A stretch of 64,000 nucleotides of DNA from Novipirellula aureliae. GTDB lineage: Bacteria; Planctomycetota; Planctomycetia; Pirellulales; Pirellulaceae. Below the pieces are notes generated by a model that saw only the letters and a program-made list of their open reading frames with translations, was not told the origin of the DNA and ran no database searches. Both the position numbers and the translations under genes were made by a program. The stretch is taken from positions 534,420-598,419 of the forward strand of contig NZ_SJPY01000007.1 in the NCBI RefSeq assembly GCF_007860185.1, read 5' to 3'. Positions within the stretch are counted from its first letter, which is position 1. Every line of letters starts with the position of its first letter. Shown piece by piece: positions 56,018-64,000 of this stretch.

Positions 56018-56491
56018 ATGACGACCCGAATCACGGTGGGAGTCCGCCGTAAGCACGGCCAGCCGAACTTCGGCAGCCATGGTGCCGACTGTCACATCGA
56101 CTTCGAGATCGGCGGCGATCCGCTTGCAGAACCTGACGGCCAATTGACCGGACGTATCCGCGAAGCTTTCCATTTGTGCCGCCAAGAAGTCGAACGGGAA
56201 CTTGCGGTTGAAACTACAAAAGCCAGCGAGCAGCCCTCTCGCGACCCTCCTCAGGCTTCCCAGCGTACCAATGGGCAAGCACCCGCAGGCGGCAACGGCC
56301 AATCGCGTATTCGCGAAGCGACCGAGGCCCAAATCCGAGCGATTCACGCGATCGCATCGAAAGCGAATGTCCATTTGGCAAGCCAGCTAGAAACCGACTT
56401 TGACGTTTCCACGCCGAAGCAGTTGACGCTGCGGCAAGCCAGCGACTTGATCGAAAAGCTCAAAAGCCGTCTTAACCAAACTGCGTCGTAG
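56018..56491 (+). CDS. Hypothetical protein with phage-type C-terminal helix motif
   Basis: The 157-residue protein starts MTTRITVGVRRKHGQPNFGS. It has a disordered Pro/Gln/Ser linker (about 70-100) and a C-terminal helical motif ATEAQIRAIHAIASKANVHL, then LTLRQASDLIEKLKSRLNQ. This pattern (..Q..AI..IA....LT...AS.LI..L) recurs in phage and plasmid single-strand annealing or DNA-binding proteins. It follows the E1 gene by 44 bp and is probably co-transcribed. Its role, DNA-related or as an adaptor, is unknown. Confidence 0.6.
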   Translation: MTTRITVGVRRKHGQPNFGSHGADCHIDFEIGGDPLAEPDGQLTGRIREAFHLCRQEVERELAVETTKASEQPSRDPPQASQRTNGQAPAGGNGQSRIREATEAQIRAIHAIASKANVHLASQLETDFDVSTPKQLTLRQASDLIEKLKSRLNQTAS

Positions 56492-56562
56492 CCAGCTGAA
56501 TCAAATTCGCTACTACCTCGCTCCTTTCTCTTCACTACTCAAAAACAGGGACAATACAACGA

Positions 56563-56862
56563 ATGCTCTCGCAGCTAGTCCTGATCGAGGTTTTGTCTTT
56601 CGCCCTTGCGTCAGCGATGCTCGTGGTACGCAACGACCGGAGGCAAATACGAACCATGCGGCGGATGATGCAAATAATGATCCGCCAACAACCAACCAAG
56701 GAGCAACCGGCCCATGAAACCACTCCTCCTCAACCTGATCGTCGGTGGTCTTTCGCTGACGATTCTCCCCGGCATGTCGACGCGAACGACGACAAGAGTC
56801 ACACCCGAGACTTTGGAGGAACTCGTACACCTACAACAATCGGTGGGCGATCTGCAAGGTGA
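56563..56862 (+). CDS. Small membrane-anchored protein (possible)
   Basis: The 99-residue frame starts MLSQLVLIEVLSFALASAML, a single hydrophobic segment, then a Met/Arg-rich helix and a polar tail. It overlaps the next gene in another frame for about 150 bp, which weakens the call. AGGGAC is 12 nt upstream. Only the first 50 or so residues look like a real protein. Confidence 0.35.
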   Translation: MLSQLVLIEVLSFALASAMLVVRNDRRQIRTMRRMMQIMIRQQPTKEQPAHETTPPQPDRRWSFADDSPRHVDANDDKSHTRDFGGTRTPTTIGGRSAR

Positions 56863-57142
56863 ACTCAATCGCGGGCGAGACCAGCTCGAGGAAGACCGGC
56901 GGCAATGGGACCAGCGTGAACGCCGAGCCCCAGTCATTGCAGCGGTAATCCAAACAGGCGGGATTCTCTTCGCATCTCTACTTCCGATCGTTGCAGTCGT
57001 GATCCTGCTATGGCCACGAACAACCGAAACTGCCGATGCCGAAATCGTCGACACGATCCTAAACGACGCCACCAGCGAGCAACCCCGGCTGCTTCCGCAG
57101 CCAAGTCCACCCGAATCACCCGAGCCAGTGCGGCTTGAGTGA
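56714..57142 (+). CDS. Membrane protein with coiled coil, 142 residues
   Basis: AAGGAG lies about 10 nt before the ATG. The N terminus (LLLNLIVGGLSLTILPG) is hydrophobic, residues about 30-70 form a charged coiled coil (LQQSVGDLQGELNRGRDQLE), and a membrane span at about 75-98 (VIQTGGILFASLLPIVAVVI) is followed by a Pro/Glu-rich tail. It is probably a small bitopic membrane protein at the end of the Ubl operon. A terminator-like hairpin follows within 55 bp. Confidence 0.55.
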   Translation: MKPLLLNLIVGGLSLTILPGMSTRTTTRVTPETLEELVHLQQSVGDLQGELNRGRDQLEEDRRQWDQRERRAPVIAAVIQTGGILFASLLPIVAVVILLWPRTTETADAEIVDTILNDATSEQPRLLPQPSPPESPEPVRLE

Positions 57143-57150
57143 TTCACCCG

Positions 57151-57195
57151 CCGCGACCCGCCTTACTACCCGTAAGCGGGCTGCGGCTTTTTTTA
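57151..57195 (+). terminator. Intrinsic terminator ending the Ubl operon
   Basis: CCCGC (57157-57161) pairs with GCGGG (57176-57180), and outer CCGC (57151-57154) with GCGG (57183-57186) across a GA/CT internal loop; TTTTTTT follows. Confidence 0.65.
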
Positions 57196-57370
57196 GCCGT
57201 CAGAGATGATGCAGTAGACGCGATGGCCAAGTGACGTAGTCTGCAAACGACAATATAGCAATGACATGCTAATTATTGGGCAGCTTTTCACGACGTAATC
57301 GTGAATCCACTCGAATACCTCCTCTGAGATATCAACCGAATGAAAAAGAAGCAAGACAAAATCAACTGTC

Positions 57371-57610
57371 TCACAATACGTCGGTTAGTTGTCGGGGTGT
57401 TCTAATTGTGGACGAAGCTTCTCGGTGAGCGAGCAGCCGTAATGCGTACTTGCGTTGGTGCCCGGTAATCGCGACCAACTCATCAAGTATTCGAGACTTG
57501 TCCTTTTTTCGGGCGACGTAGTATCGCGTTCGAATTAAGTCAATCAGCTCTGCTTTTGCATGCATTTCCATGGCGGCACCTACGATTTTGGTATCTTTCA
57601 CTTGAGGCAA
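57371..57610 (-). pseudogene. DDE-type transposase (IS481/ISNCY-like) N-terminal fragment
   Basis: The frame contains LIDLIRTRYYVARKKDKSRI, then LDELVAITGHQRKYALRLL, the helix-turn-helix start of IS481/ISNCY-type transposases. It stops after 79 residues with no catalytic domain. The remaining 57143-57904 bases hold no other convincing gene; a few minus-strand frames up to 57807 are unrecognised. Confidence 0.5.
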
Positions 57611-57904
57611 CCAATATCGTTCGGTATCCGATTCGCTGAGGCAATGCGAAGCGGAGAACTAATTGTCGCCGAACAGCCGCGTAGCCATTCTCTCGTATCT
57701 TCCTCAACCACCCGATTGTCAAGAATCAGTTGCTTGGTCTGCCGCTCCCCGCTGCGCCAATTGCGAAAACTGCCCGGAATTCTCTGTGAATGAGTGCGGT
57801 ACCACATCTACCTCGTCTGGCAAATTCTATCGAAGCAGCCCAATTCCTCCACAGACCACTCTTCCGCTACGTCGTCGGAGTTCTTTGACAGGACGCCCCA
57901 TCCA

Positions 57905-58381
57905 TTAGATTTCTCCATTTGATTGCTTCTTCCTTGCCATGCGTTCGATTGCAGAAACGATTGCGGACTTTGGATCTAGCGGTCGGAACACGACGGGCGT
58001 TTCTCCTGACTCGCCAGAGTAGAGGACTAAAACGGGCATTGCATCGACTCCGTCCTCCTTCACAAGTCTCCACACACCGGATTGTCCGCTCGTAAGATCC
58101 GCAGACATGATAGGTAGTTTTGTGGTTGCAAGGCTGCGTGTAACTTCCTGCGATATCAATCCGCCCTTCGGATCAGCAGATGCCATGTGATTTGCGAAAT
58201 ACAGGACTGCCGTCGCTTCGCCACTTTCATTACGGAGCAATAATTCATCATGAGAGTATGGAATCCAGTTGATTTGTTTCGAGCCAAAGTCATCAGATCG
58301 GTCATGGGTAGTACACGATATGCAAGACGCGAAACAAATAATTCCGCCAATAATAGCGATGTTGTGTTGTAAGGATTTCAT
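57905..58381 (-). CDS. Thioredoxin-like lipoprotein without CxxC, candidate immunity to RHS tip 4
   Basis: Called from ATG 58381, 158 residues. A signal region (IAIIGGIICFASCISC) holds lipobox-like Cys residues. The body reads WIPYSHDELLLRNESGEATA, then VLYFANHMASADPKGG, SADLTSGQSGVW, VDAMPVLVLYSGESGE. This resembles the C-terminal thioredoxin domain of DsbD-type proteins, but the Cys-x-x-Cys site is replaced by NHMASAD. It lies 176 bp downstream of RHS tip 4, the position of a cognate immunity gene, though it may be unrelated. Confidence 0.6.
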   Translation of the reverse strand: MKSLQHNIAIIGGIICFASCISCTTHDRSDDFGSKQINWIPYSHDELLLRNESGEATAVLYFANHMASADPKGGLISQEVTRSLATTKLPIMSADLTSGQSGVWRLVKEDGVDAMPVLVLYSGESGETPVVFRPLDPKSAIVSAIERMARKKQSNGEI

Positions 58382-58557
58382 TGCATCGATTCCAGTTTGG
58401 TCAAGGAAACGCGAACTATCAGGCGACAAGTTCGGCCATCCACGGGCGAAGTGCTTGACTGCCGGCTACTCTTCGTAACCCCCCGCGACGATGGCCGTCT
58501 TATCACATCCCCGTAGCCCGCGCAGCACCGATCGAGTTTAGATCGACATCCTTCGTC

Positions 58558-59487
58558 TTAATAACAGAAGCAAGTTTCTTTAAGACCCTCAAGAACAGCA
58601 AAATCGCTTTTAGGGACATTTGGTACTATACCGGGTGTCGGGGTAGCATCGGATGGCCGGATAGGACCCGTCACCGGACCTTGACCAATCTTTTCGTAAC
58701 TCCGAGGCTCAGGTAACGTCGTAATCTCCGGCATGCCTGAGAAAGGTCCTGGTATCTTAGAGCATACAATATGGAAGTCTCCTGTCATGGAACGGTTTTC
58801 CAAGCCGGTCGCTCCGTCGTAGATCACAGTCGTCCAAGTCCATAGGCGACACTTCGTCTGTCCGCACTTGCAGTCTTGTGAGCAGTCTGATTCTTCTCCC
58901 TTGCTTAAAAGATAATCACGAACCAACTCACTGTGATACAGCTCATTGTCGAAAGTTCGAAGTGCTAACCCGGCGCAATTGTACTCTTCAATGTCAACGC
59001 CAGGGTTCAGTGGCCGATCATCGATAGGCAATTCATTTACCCTCCTCACGCAGGCTTGATACGCCTTGTGAATTTCGAACTTCACTTGCCCTTGTTCGTA
59101 CAAAGAAAGGTTGTCGGCTTTAGCCAACTCTTGCAAAGCCCATTGACGACATCCACGAACATCACCGGGTGAGTAAGGATCTAAAAACTGCATTCCTAAA
59201 GGATCCAGCGCGTTCAAACTGAAGTAGGCCCGATACAAACTCATCCCATCCACATACCCAATCGGATCTCTGGAGCAAGACTCCAATCGTCGGCAACTGT
59301 CGTAAATACAACGCGGTTTGTTAGCGCGTTTTACGTGGTTTTCAAGGCAGGTTCGGCGCGGATTGACGCCTGAACACCTCGCGGGCGCGCGAGTGCGGTT
59401 TTTCAAAACACGACGGCGGATCGTAGTTGCAGTTTTCACGTCGTACATTCTAATCGATCGGTGCGGCCTCATGGGAAGTGGCAACAC
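58558..59487 (-). CDS. Displaced RHS C-terminal tip cassette (tip 4)
   Basis: The open frame enters from the repeat (RRLESCSRDPIGYVDGMSLY, then RAYFSLNALDPLG), the conserved RHS core end. After the core the variable region is unique: QWALQELAKADNLSLYEQGQ, DIEEYNCAGLALRTFD and a Cys-rich stretch SDCSQDCKCGQTKCRLWTWT. No strong start codon or ribosome site marks an independent gene, so it is probably an orphan tip expressed only after recombination with the full RHS gene. Toxin activity is unknown. Confidence 0.6.
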   Translation of the reverse strand: MLPLPMRPHRSIRMYDVKTATTIRRRVLKNRTRAPARCSGVNPRRTCLENHVKRANKPRCIYDSCRRLESCSRDPIGYVDGMSLYRAYFSLNALDPLGMQFLDPYSPGDVRGCRQWALQELAKADNLSLYEQGQVKFEIHKAYQACVRRVNELPIDDRPLNPGVDIEEYNCAGLALRTFDNELYHSELVRDYLLSKGEESDCSQDCKCGQTKCRLWTWTTVIYDGATGLENRSMTGDFHIVCSKIPGPFSGMPEITTLPEPRSYEKIGQGPVTGPIRPSDATPTPGIVPNVPKSDFAVLEGLKETCFCY

Positions 59488-60049
59488 CTCGAATCGTAAA
59501 TCTTTTTCTCTAGCTGCTCTTTCGCGCAGCGACCACGACCGGAAGCAACGACGAGCAGCTAAAGAAAGAGGATTAAGTAGCGCGATGGCGTGGGCGTGGG
59601 CGACTTGTTTTACGCAGACGCGGGAGAGCCACCAGGATCGTCGTCTGGGCCATCGTCGTTGTCGTTGGCCTTGAGTCGTCCGGTGACGGTTCCTCTCGCT
59701 CGTGGTCCGCTGGGTGAGTTAGCTCGTGGATTTGACGAAGCTTGCTGATTAAGACTTGTGTGTAAATTTTGGTTGTGGTTATTCGTCGTGTCTGCGACGC
59801 TCTTTGCTCGTGGTCCGTTGCACGTTAGAACTCTCACTTCGCTTACGCTCGTTCGCCATTCGCTTGCGCTCACCGATCGGCTCGAAGATGCGCGGACTCG
59901 GCCTCCAGCCGAAAGCCCTGGCGGGCATCCTGCCCGCCAACGAAAAAGGCCGCCTTTCGGCAGCCTTCACAACGTCGTTTCACTCCGGTGCATCACCACG
60001 CAACAGACGCTGAAAACCGAAGATCAAGTTTGACCCCCGCGAAGCGTTC
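59267..60049. repeat. Long direct repeat 1 of the RHS tip array
   Basis: About 783 bp, nearly identical to 62156-62938 (offset 2889). It starts in the conserved RHS core end (TCTCTGGAGCAAG) and ends GACCCCCGCGAAGCGT. It has no supported gene; long frames here are shadows of each other. Such homology would let tips recombine into the upstream RHS gene. Confidence 0.9.
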
Positions 60050-60371
60050 TGCCCCTGTTAATTTTCGCCACTCCAAGACTGCAAGTTAGCCCTAGCCCAA
60101 TTCCTGCCAAAATGTTGACAAATGCTCCTGTGGACTTCCAAGATTGAAAATCCTTCCAAACCCATCTTCCTGTCTGAATTAACAAATCTTCATCTGGTTG
60201 TTGCCATACAATCAAGTAAGTACATGGCCAACCGAATTCCGTTTGATGGCGTGGAACGTTGTGGGTGCGGAGTTTGACCACACGAGGCGTAGAATTTACG
60301 CGAATCATCAATGCAATAACCGCTACGAACACGAGCAGCTGTATCAACGAGTATCTAGTAAGGCGGAACAT
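60024..60371 (-). CDS. Small membrane protein, candidate immunity to RHS tip 3
   Basis: Called from ATG 60371, 115 residues; the longer frame from 60566 is less likely. It reads MFRLTRYSLIQLLVFVAVIA, a membrane span, and a second span AFVNILAGIGLGLTCSLGVA near the C terminus. Its start overlaps the end of tip 3 by 17 bp, suggesting translational coupling, as for toxin-immunity pairs. The N terminus is also common in planctomycete inner-membrane proteins. Confidence 0.55.
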   Translation of the reverse strand: MFRLTRYSLIQLLVFVAVIALMIRVNSTPRVVKLRTHNVPRHQTEFGWPCTYLIVWQQPDEDLLIQTGRWVWKDFQSWKSTGAFVNILAGIGLGLTCSLGVAKINRGRTLRGGQT

Positions 60372-61110
60372 ATGGACCAATTCCCTGCCCATCAACGACG
60401 AGACTATTATGCTGCCCTTCGCCTTCACAACAATTCCATTCTGAAAAGACGTTTCGACTTGCGGACTCCAGCGGCGGTTCACTATCCCACCAAGTCGGTC
60501 GCGTTCTCGTTGACGGTAAAATTCCTGCTGGTCCGGCCTCATGGCCCCATACACTATCCAAGTCACCGGTTACGGACTCGGGATAGAATCGAATTCGTCC
60601 AAAAATGAGCGAATAGCCACATTTCTTTTTACTTACGGGGTATGCCGTCGTGTCATACTCTCCTGGTGGTGGACCCCAGCTGTTTTTTGGTACTCGAAAG
60701 GCTTCCCAGAAATAGCTAGTAGTTCCATCCTGAAGATGTTGTAGTGCGTCGGCGCTAGTGGGGCACGGCTCGCATGAACCGCAATCGACGACTTTCTCAA
60801 ATTCCAATATCATTTGAACAATCCATCCTGTCTGAAAAATTGGATAGTCCAACTTGAATTCGTGAGTTACTCGAAGGCCTCCACACTCGAAATTTTTCGC
60901 GGAATGCTTAATCGCAACTGATAGATTCCCGCTCGGGTCCGCACGATTCAAAGGATCTGAAGCCACAAACTGATATAGACTTTCTGATTTATCCACATAC
61001 CCGATAGGGTCTCTGGAGCAAGACTCCAATCGTCGGCGATCGTCGTAAATACATGACGGTTTGCTAGTGCGTTTTACGTGGTTTCGGGCGCAGGCTCGGC
61101 GCCTGAGCAC
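60355..61110 (-). CDS. Displaced RHS C-terminal tip cassette (tip 3)
   Basis: The frame reads RRLESCSRDPIGYVDKSESL, then YQFVASDPLNRADPSGN, the RHS core end, followed by a unique tip: GGLRVTHEFKLDYPIFQTGW, CGSCEPCPTSADALQHLQDG and NSWGPPPGEYDTTAYPVSKK. It has no clear start of its own, and its upstream part is a diverged, partly frameshifted copy of the repeat. Function of the tip is unknown; several Cys suggest an extracytoplasmic or disulfide-bonded domain. Confidence 0.6.
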   Translation of the reverse strand: MLRRRACARNHVKRTSKPSCIYDDRRRLESCSRDPIGYVDKSESLYQFVASDPLNRADPSGNLSVAIKHSAKNFECGGLRVTHEFKLDYPIFQTGWIVQMILEFEKVVDCGSCEPCPTSADALQHLQDGTTSYFWEAFRVPKNSWGPPPGEYDTTAYPVSKKKCGYSLIFGRIRFYPESVTGDLDSVWGHEAGPAGILPSTRTRPTWWDSEPPLESASRNVFSEWNCCEGEGQHNSLVVDGQGIGPYVPPY

Positions 61111-61600
61111 CTCGCGGGCGCGCGAGTGCGGTTTTTCAAAGTTCGACGGCGGATCGTAGTTGCAGTTTTCACGTCGTACATTCTAATCGATCGGTGCGGC
61201 GTCATGGGAAGTGGCAACACCTCGAATCGTAAATTCTTTTCTTTAGCTGCTACTCCGCGCACCGACCACGACCGGAAGCAACAACGATCTGCTAAATAGC
61301 AGCTAAAGAAGAAGAGTTTTAATAACTAGCGCGATGGCGCGGGCGTGGGCGACTTGTTTTATGCGAGCGCGGTAGAGCCACCAGGATCGTCGTCTGGGCC
61401 ATCGTCGTCATCGTTGGCCTTGAGGTCGTCCGGTGACGGTTCTTCTCGCTGGTGGTCCGCTGGGTGAGTTATCGGCTCGAAGCGTGCGCGGAGTCGGCAT
61501 CCAGCCGAAAGCCTGTGGTGGGCATCCAGCCCACCAACGAAAAACGGCAGCCATTCGGCTACCCTTTCAATGTCGCTTCGCTCAGGTGCAAGTAGTAGAT
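61010..61600. repeat. Diverged partial copy of the RHS array repeat
   Basis: Starting again at TCTCTGGAGCAAG, it follows the repeats at 59267 and 62156 with substitutions and deletions, then fades near 61600. It holds no supported gene beyond the tip 3 frame. Confidence 0.75.
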
Positions 61601-61630
61601 TCTTTCGAATCGGTACCGGAAACCTTAAAC

Positions 61631-61825
61631 TTATTCGGGCGTCGAATTTTTTGACCGGACGACCCGAGTCGAAGTCATTAGCGAAAGCAATATGCAAATC
61701 GAAACCACTATCATAACGTCCAGAATGTCTGACTTTCCCGTGAAGTAATTCGCAACACTAATCGCTATCAGAACGGCGGATATTGCGGTAGCTTTACAGA
61801 TCCTTGATTCAATTGCCTTTCTCAT
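61631..61825 (-). CDS. Small membrane protein, candidate immunity to RHS tip 2
   Basis: The 64-residue product reads MRKAIESRICKATAISAVLI, then SVANYF, and a second hydrophobic span DVMIVVSICILLSLM. It starts 11 bp after the tip 2 stop. Size, membrane nature and position fit an immunity partner; no family was recognised. Confidence 0.5.
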   Translation of the reverse strand: MRKAIESRICKATAISAVLIAISVANYFTGKSDILDVMIVVSICILLSLMTSTRVVRSKNSTPE

Positions 61826-61836
61826 TAATTCCCCAT

Positions 61837-62376
61837 TTAGCGACTGTCAGGATCGGTATTTATCAGATCTCTGCAACCGGGCCTGAAGGGCGGCCTTACA
61901 CAACGCCATTCACAATAGTGTGTACATATTTCATCTGAAACTAAATTGCAAACTACCGCTCCAATCAAAGCGCCAATTAGTCTGCCAATACCCAAACCAA
62001 TCACAAAGCAAACTACTGTTGTTGCTACAACGCAAACTTTGCCGCAAACGTAATCACAACTGACTGAAAATAATCCAGAAGGATCAAGTCCATTCAATGC
62101 CGCCCCATCAACATACTCGTACAGATTCCACTCACTCCCCGCAAACCCGATGGGGTCTCTGGAGCAAGACTCCAATCGTCGGCAACTGTCGTAAATACAA
62201 CGCGGTTTGCTAGTGCGTTTTACGTGGTTTTCAAGGCAGGTTCGGCGCGGATTGACGCCTGAACACCTCGCGGGCGCGCGAGTGCGGTTTTTCAAAACAC
62301 GACGGCGGATCGTAGTTGCAGTTTTCACGTCGTACATTCTAATCGATCGGTGCGGCCTCATGGGAAGTGGCAACAC
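61837..62376 (-). CDS. Displaced RHS C-terminal tip cassette (tip 2)
   Basis: The frame passes through RRLESCSRDPIGFAGSEWNL, then YEYVDGAALNGLDPSGLF, the RHS core end. The unique tip is SVSCDYVCGKVCVVATTVVC, a hydrophobic glycine-rich stretch (FVIGLGIGRLIGALIGAVVC), and a Cys-rich end (CTHYCEWRCVRPPFRPGC). The glycine-zipper-like membrane segment suggests a membrane-inserting toxin, which is inference. No start of its own is evident. Confidence 0.6.
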   Translation of the reverse strand: MLPLPMRPHRSIRMYDVKTATTIRRRVLKNRTRAPARCSGVNPRRTCLENHVKRTSKPRCIYDSCRRLESCSRDPIGFAGSEWNLYEYVDGAALNGLDPSGLFSVSCDYVCGKVCVVATTVVCFVIGLGIGRLIGALIGAVVCNLVSDEICTHYCEWRCVRPPFRPGCRDLINTDPDSR

Positions 62377-62938
62377 CTCGAATCGTAAATCTTTTTCTCT
62401 AGCTGCTCTTTCGCGCAGCGACCACGACCGGAAGCAACGACGAGCAGCTAAAGAAAGAGGATTAAGTAGCGCGATGGCGTGGGCGTGGGCGACTTGTTTT
62501 ACGCAGACGCGGGAGAGCCACCAGGATCGTCGTCTGGGCCATCGTCGTTGTCGTTGGCCTTGAGTCGTCCGGTGACGGTTCCTCTCGCTCGTGGTCCGCT
62601 GGGTGAGTTAGCTCGTGGATTTGACGAAGCTTGCTGATTAAGACTTGTGTGTAAATTTTGGTTGTGGTTATTCGTCGTGTCTGCGACGCTCTTTGCTCGT
62701 GGTCCGTTGCACGTTAGAACTCTCACTTCGCTTACGCTCGTTCGCCATTCGCTTGCGCTCACCGATCGGCTCGAAGATGCGCGGACTCGGCCTCCAGCCG
62801 AAAGCCCTGGCGGGCATCCTGCCCGCCAACGAAAAAGGCCGCCTTTCGGCAGCCTTCACAACGTCGTTTCACTCCGGTGCATCACCACGCAACAGACGCT
62901 GAAAACCGAAGATCAAGTTTGACCCCCGCGAAGCGTGA
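62156..62938. repeat. Long direct repeat 2 of the RHS tip array
   Basis: About 783 bp, nearly identical to 59267-60049. Its end is followed by a short tandem copy of CCCCCGCGAAGCGT (62923-62955), a small duplication at the junction with the next cassette. Confidence 0.9.
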
Positions 62939-62953
62939 CCCCCCCGCGAAGCG

Positions 62954-63247
62954 TTAACGCTTCCGATATGAGACAACAAGCCTTAAAGCGTTGGTGGATT
63001 TACCAAGCTGCGTTTTTAGTTGGGGGAGATATTCTGGATCACTACATGGAGACGGTTCGATCAATGCGGACACAATTACTTCCCCAATTGAGCGTTTGGT
63101 TAGGTCAATGGATAGCTCAAGCATATTTCCATTGCTATCTTCACCAAGGTTCAAGACAATTCTCTCCGCTGCAACAGGGGTTCGGTCTCCCCCTATGCGG
63201 TGCGTCGTCAAATAGGCCTGATAGTAAAGATCTGCCGAATTCGCCAT
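62954..63247 (-). CDS. Small soluble protein, candidate immunity to RHS tip 1
   Basis: The 97-residue protein reads MANSADLYYQAYLTTHRIGG, then NLGEDSNGNMLELSIDLTKR and ends VVSYRKR. It has no membrane span. It lies 58 bp after the stop of the RHS gene that enters from the right, as expected for its immunity partner. No family was recognised. Confidence 0.55.
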   Translation of the reverse strand: MANSADLYYQAYLTTHRIGGDRTPVAAERIVLNLGEDSNGNMLELSIDLTKRSIGEVIVSALIEPSPCSDPEYLPQLKTQLGKSTNALRLVVSYRKR

Positions 63248-63305
63248 GATTTCTTGTACCTAAAATCGTTACAAAACGCAGGAAGCACTAAACTGAATCC
63301 AGCAA

Positions 63306-64000
63306 TTAGTCGAACGGTTTGTCGTTTCCAAATTCCGTTATGCAGTCGTCGCCATCTGAGCACCCACAAGTCGCTTCCGAATACGTAATCGACAGTGCAG
63401 CACATTCCGCTTGAGACATTGCACCGAACGATACCGGTGCAGCATCTTCAAACCATGAGCAGCAGCAATAGCAGGTTCTTCCGCAATCTGGCCCGCGTGG
63501 ATTTGGATTAGGAATGGGCACTGGGGGGTCAATCCGTGGTTCAGGCTCAGTTTCTGGATCACGCCTTCGTAAGTTTTCGATAATATCTTCCAGCTCTTCT
63601 ATCACGGCTTCCCTACAAGGAGCGTACAACAGGCACCCAACGGAAATTCCAAGTGCAGCAGCCTGTAATACTTGACCAGCAGTAATTACAGGTAATAACG
63701 GTAGTGCGAATGCGAAATTCCCACCCGGGTCAACGCCCGCAATTGCAAAGTAAGCCCGATAAAGCGACTGCCCGTCCCAGTACCCGATCGGATCTCTGGA
63801 GCAGAACCTACCCGCAACCGGGTCGTACATTCGGGCGCGGTAGTGATACAGCCTGAGATCTTCATCCCACTCGCGGCCTGTGTACGTGGAACGATTGTTT
63901 TCGGAGGTCGTCGTAAGTGTCGTTCCGCTCGCGTCGGAGATCGTAGGTGTACCGTACGCATCATAGGCGTAGCGTTCTTTCACCAAACCACCGCCGTCGG
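63306..64000 (-). CDS. RHS/YD-repeat protein, C-terminal end (tip 1), 5' part outside window
   Basis: The frame is open to the right edge, so the N terminus is missing. It reads ERYAYDAYGTPTISDASG, YTGREWDEDLRLYHYRARMY, then DPVAGRFCSRDPIGYWDGQS and AIAGVDPGG, the RHS-associated core. The variable tip has a hydrophobic stretch (FALPLLPVITAGQVLQAAAL), an acidic/Pro linker and a Cys-rich end (CGRTCYCCCSWF). RHS proteins wrap a C-terminal toxin and deliver it between cells. This gene would be the expressed locus, with tips 2-4 as spare parts downstream. Confidence 0.88.
   Translation of the reverse strand, partial: DGGGLVKERYAYDAYGTPTISDASGTTLTTTSENNRSTYTGREWDEDLRLYHYRARMYDPVAGRFCSRDPIGYWDGQSLYRAYFAIAGVDPGGNFAFALPLLPVITAGQVLQAAALGISVGCLLYAPCREAVIEELEDIIENLRRRDPETEPEPRIDPPVPIPNPNPRGPDCGRTCYCCCSWFEDAAPVSFGAMSQAECAALSITYSEATCGCSDGDDCITEFGNDKPFD

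Noticed and set aside
59318..59674. 118-residue plus-strand frame in the RHS repeat, identical at 62207
   Set aside because: It is antisense to the tip frames and preserved only because the repeat is copied; composition is Arg-rich and shadow-like.
63200..63388. Plus-strand frames over the end of the RHS gene
   Set aside because: They are antisense to clear RHS coding sequence.

Overview
The window looks like a chromosome segment of a planctomycete, probably a marine Pirellulaceae-type bacterium. The reasons are a DUF1559 pseudopilin-like gene paired with a tiny lipoprotein, many secreted S1 sulfatases and beta-helix enzymes with signal peptides, planctomycete-style integrases, and a YD-repeat (RHS) locus. 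Family names come from motifs read by eye. No database search was run.

Region 1 (about 1-42,100) is a polysaccharide-degradation locus. It holds four GH141-like beta-helix enzymes, two GH43 proteins with F-type-lectin/F5-8C-like modules, three alginate-lyase-fold/PA14 proteins plus a relic of a fourth, a GH50-like hydrolase, a beta-propeller glycosidase, a SASA esterase, three sulfatases, two related beta-helix proteins, a C25-like protein and an FAD oxidoreductase. Most carry export signals, and no transporter or regulator is visible. Fucosidase-like enzymes, fucolectin-like modules and sulfatases together suggest a sulfated, fucose-containing algal polysaccharide; this is inference. The locus grew by duplication, carries in-frame minisatellites, and is interrupted by IS21, IS4 and IS256 relics.

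Region 2 (about 42,100-47,750) is a mobile-element junction. It has a REP-associated tyrosine transposase between inverted REP arrays, an IS1380 relic, a DUF4357 fragment, an integrase broken by one in-frame stop, and a 42-nt 3' fragment of a tRNA-Pro(CGG) gene that looks like an attachment site.

Region 3 (about 47,750-57,200) looks like cargo of an integrative element. A tyrosine recombinase is followed by DUF1257 (Ycf35-like), DUF2997 and a Ycf46-like AAA+ ATPase, several unknown genes, and then a compact ubiquitin-like conjugation operon: beta-grasp Ubl, an E2-like domain fused to a cysteine-rich RING-like zinc ladder, a JAMM/JAB peptidase and a ThiF/E1 enzyme. Overlapping starts suggest translational coupling. 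This is the strongest candidate for an unusual system.

Region 4 (about 57,200-64,000, minus strand) is an RHS locus. The 3' end of an RHS gene enters from the right edge and is followed by three displaced C-terminal tip cassettes. Each cassette has a small downstream ORF that could be an immunity gene, and they are separated by long direct repeats (two about 783 bp and almost identical, one partial). This is the layout of a polymorphic-toxin tip reservoir.
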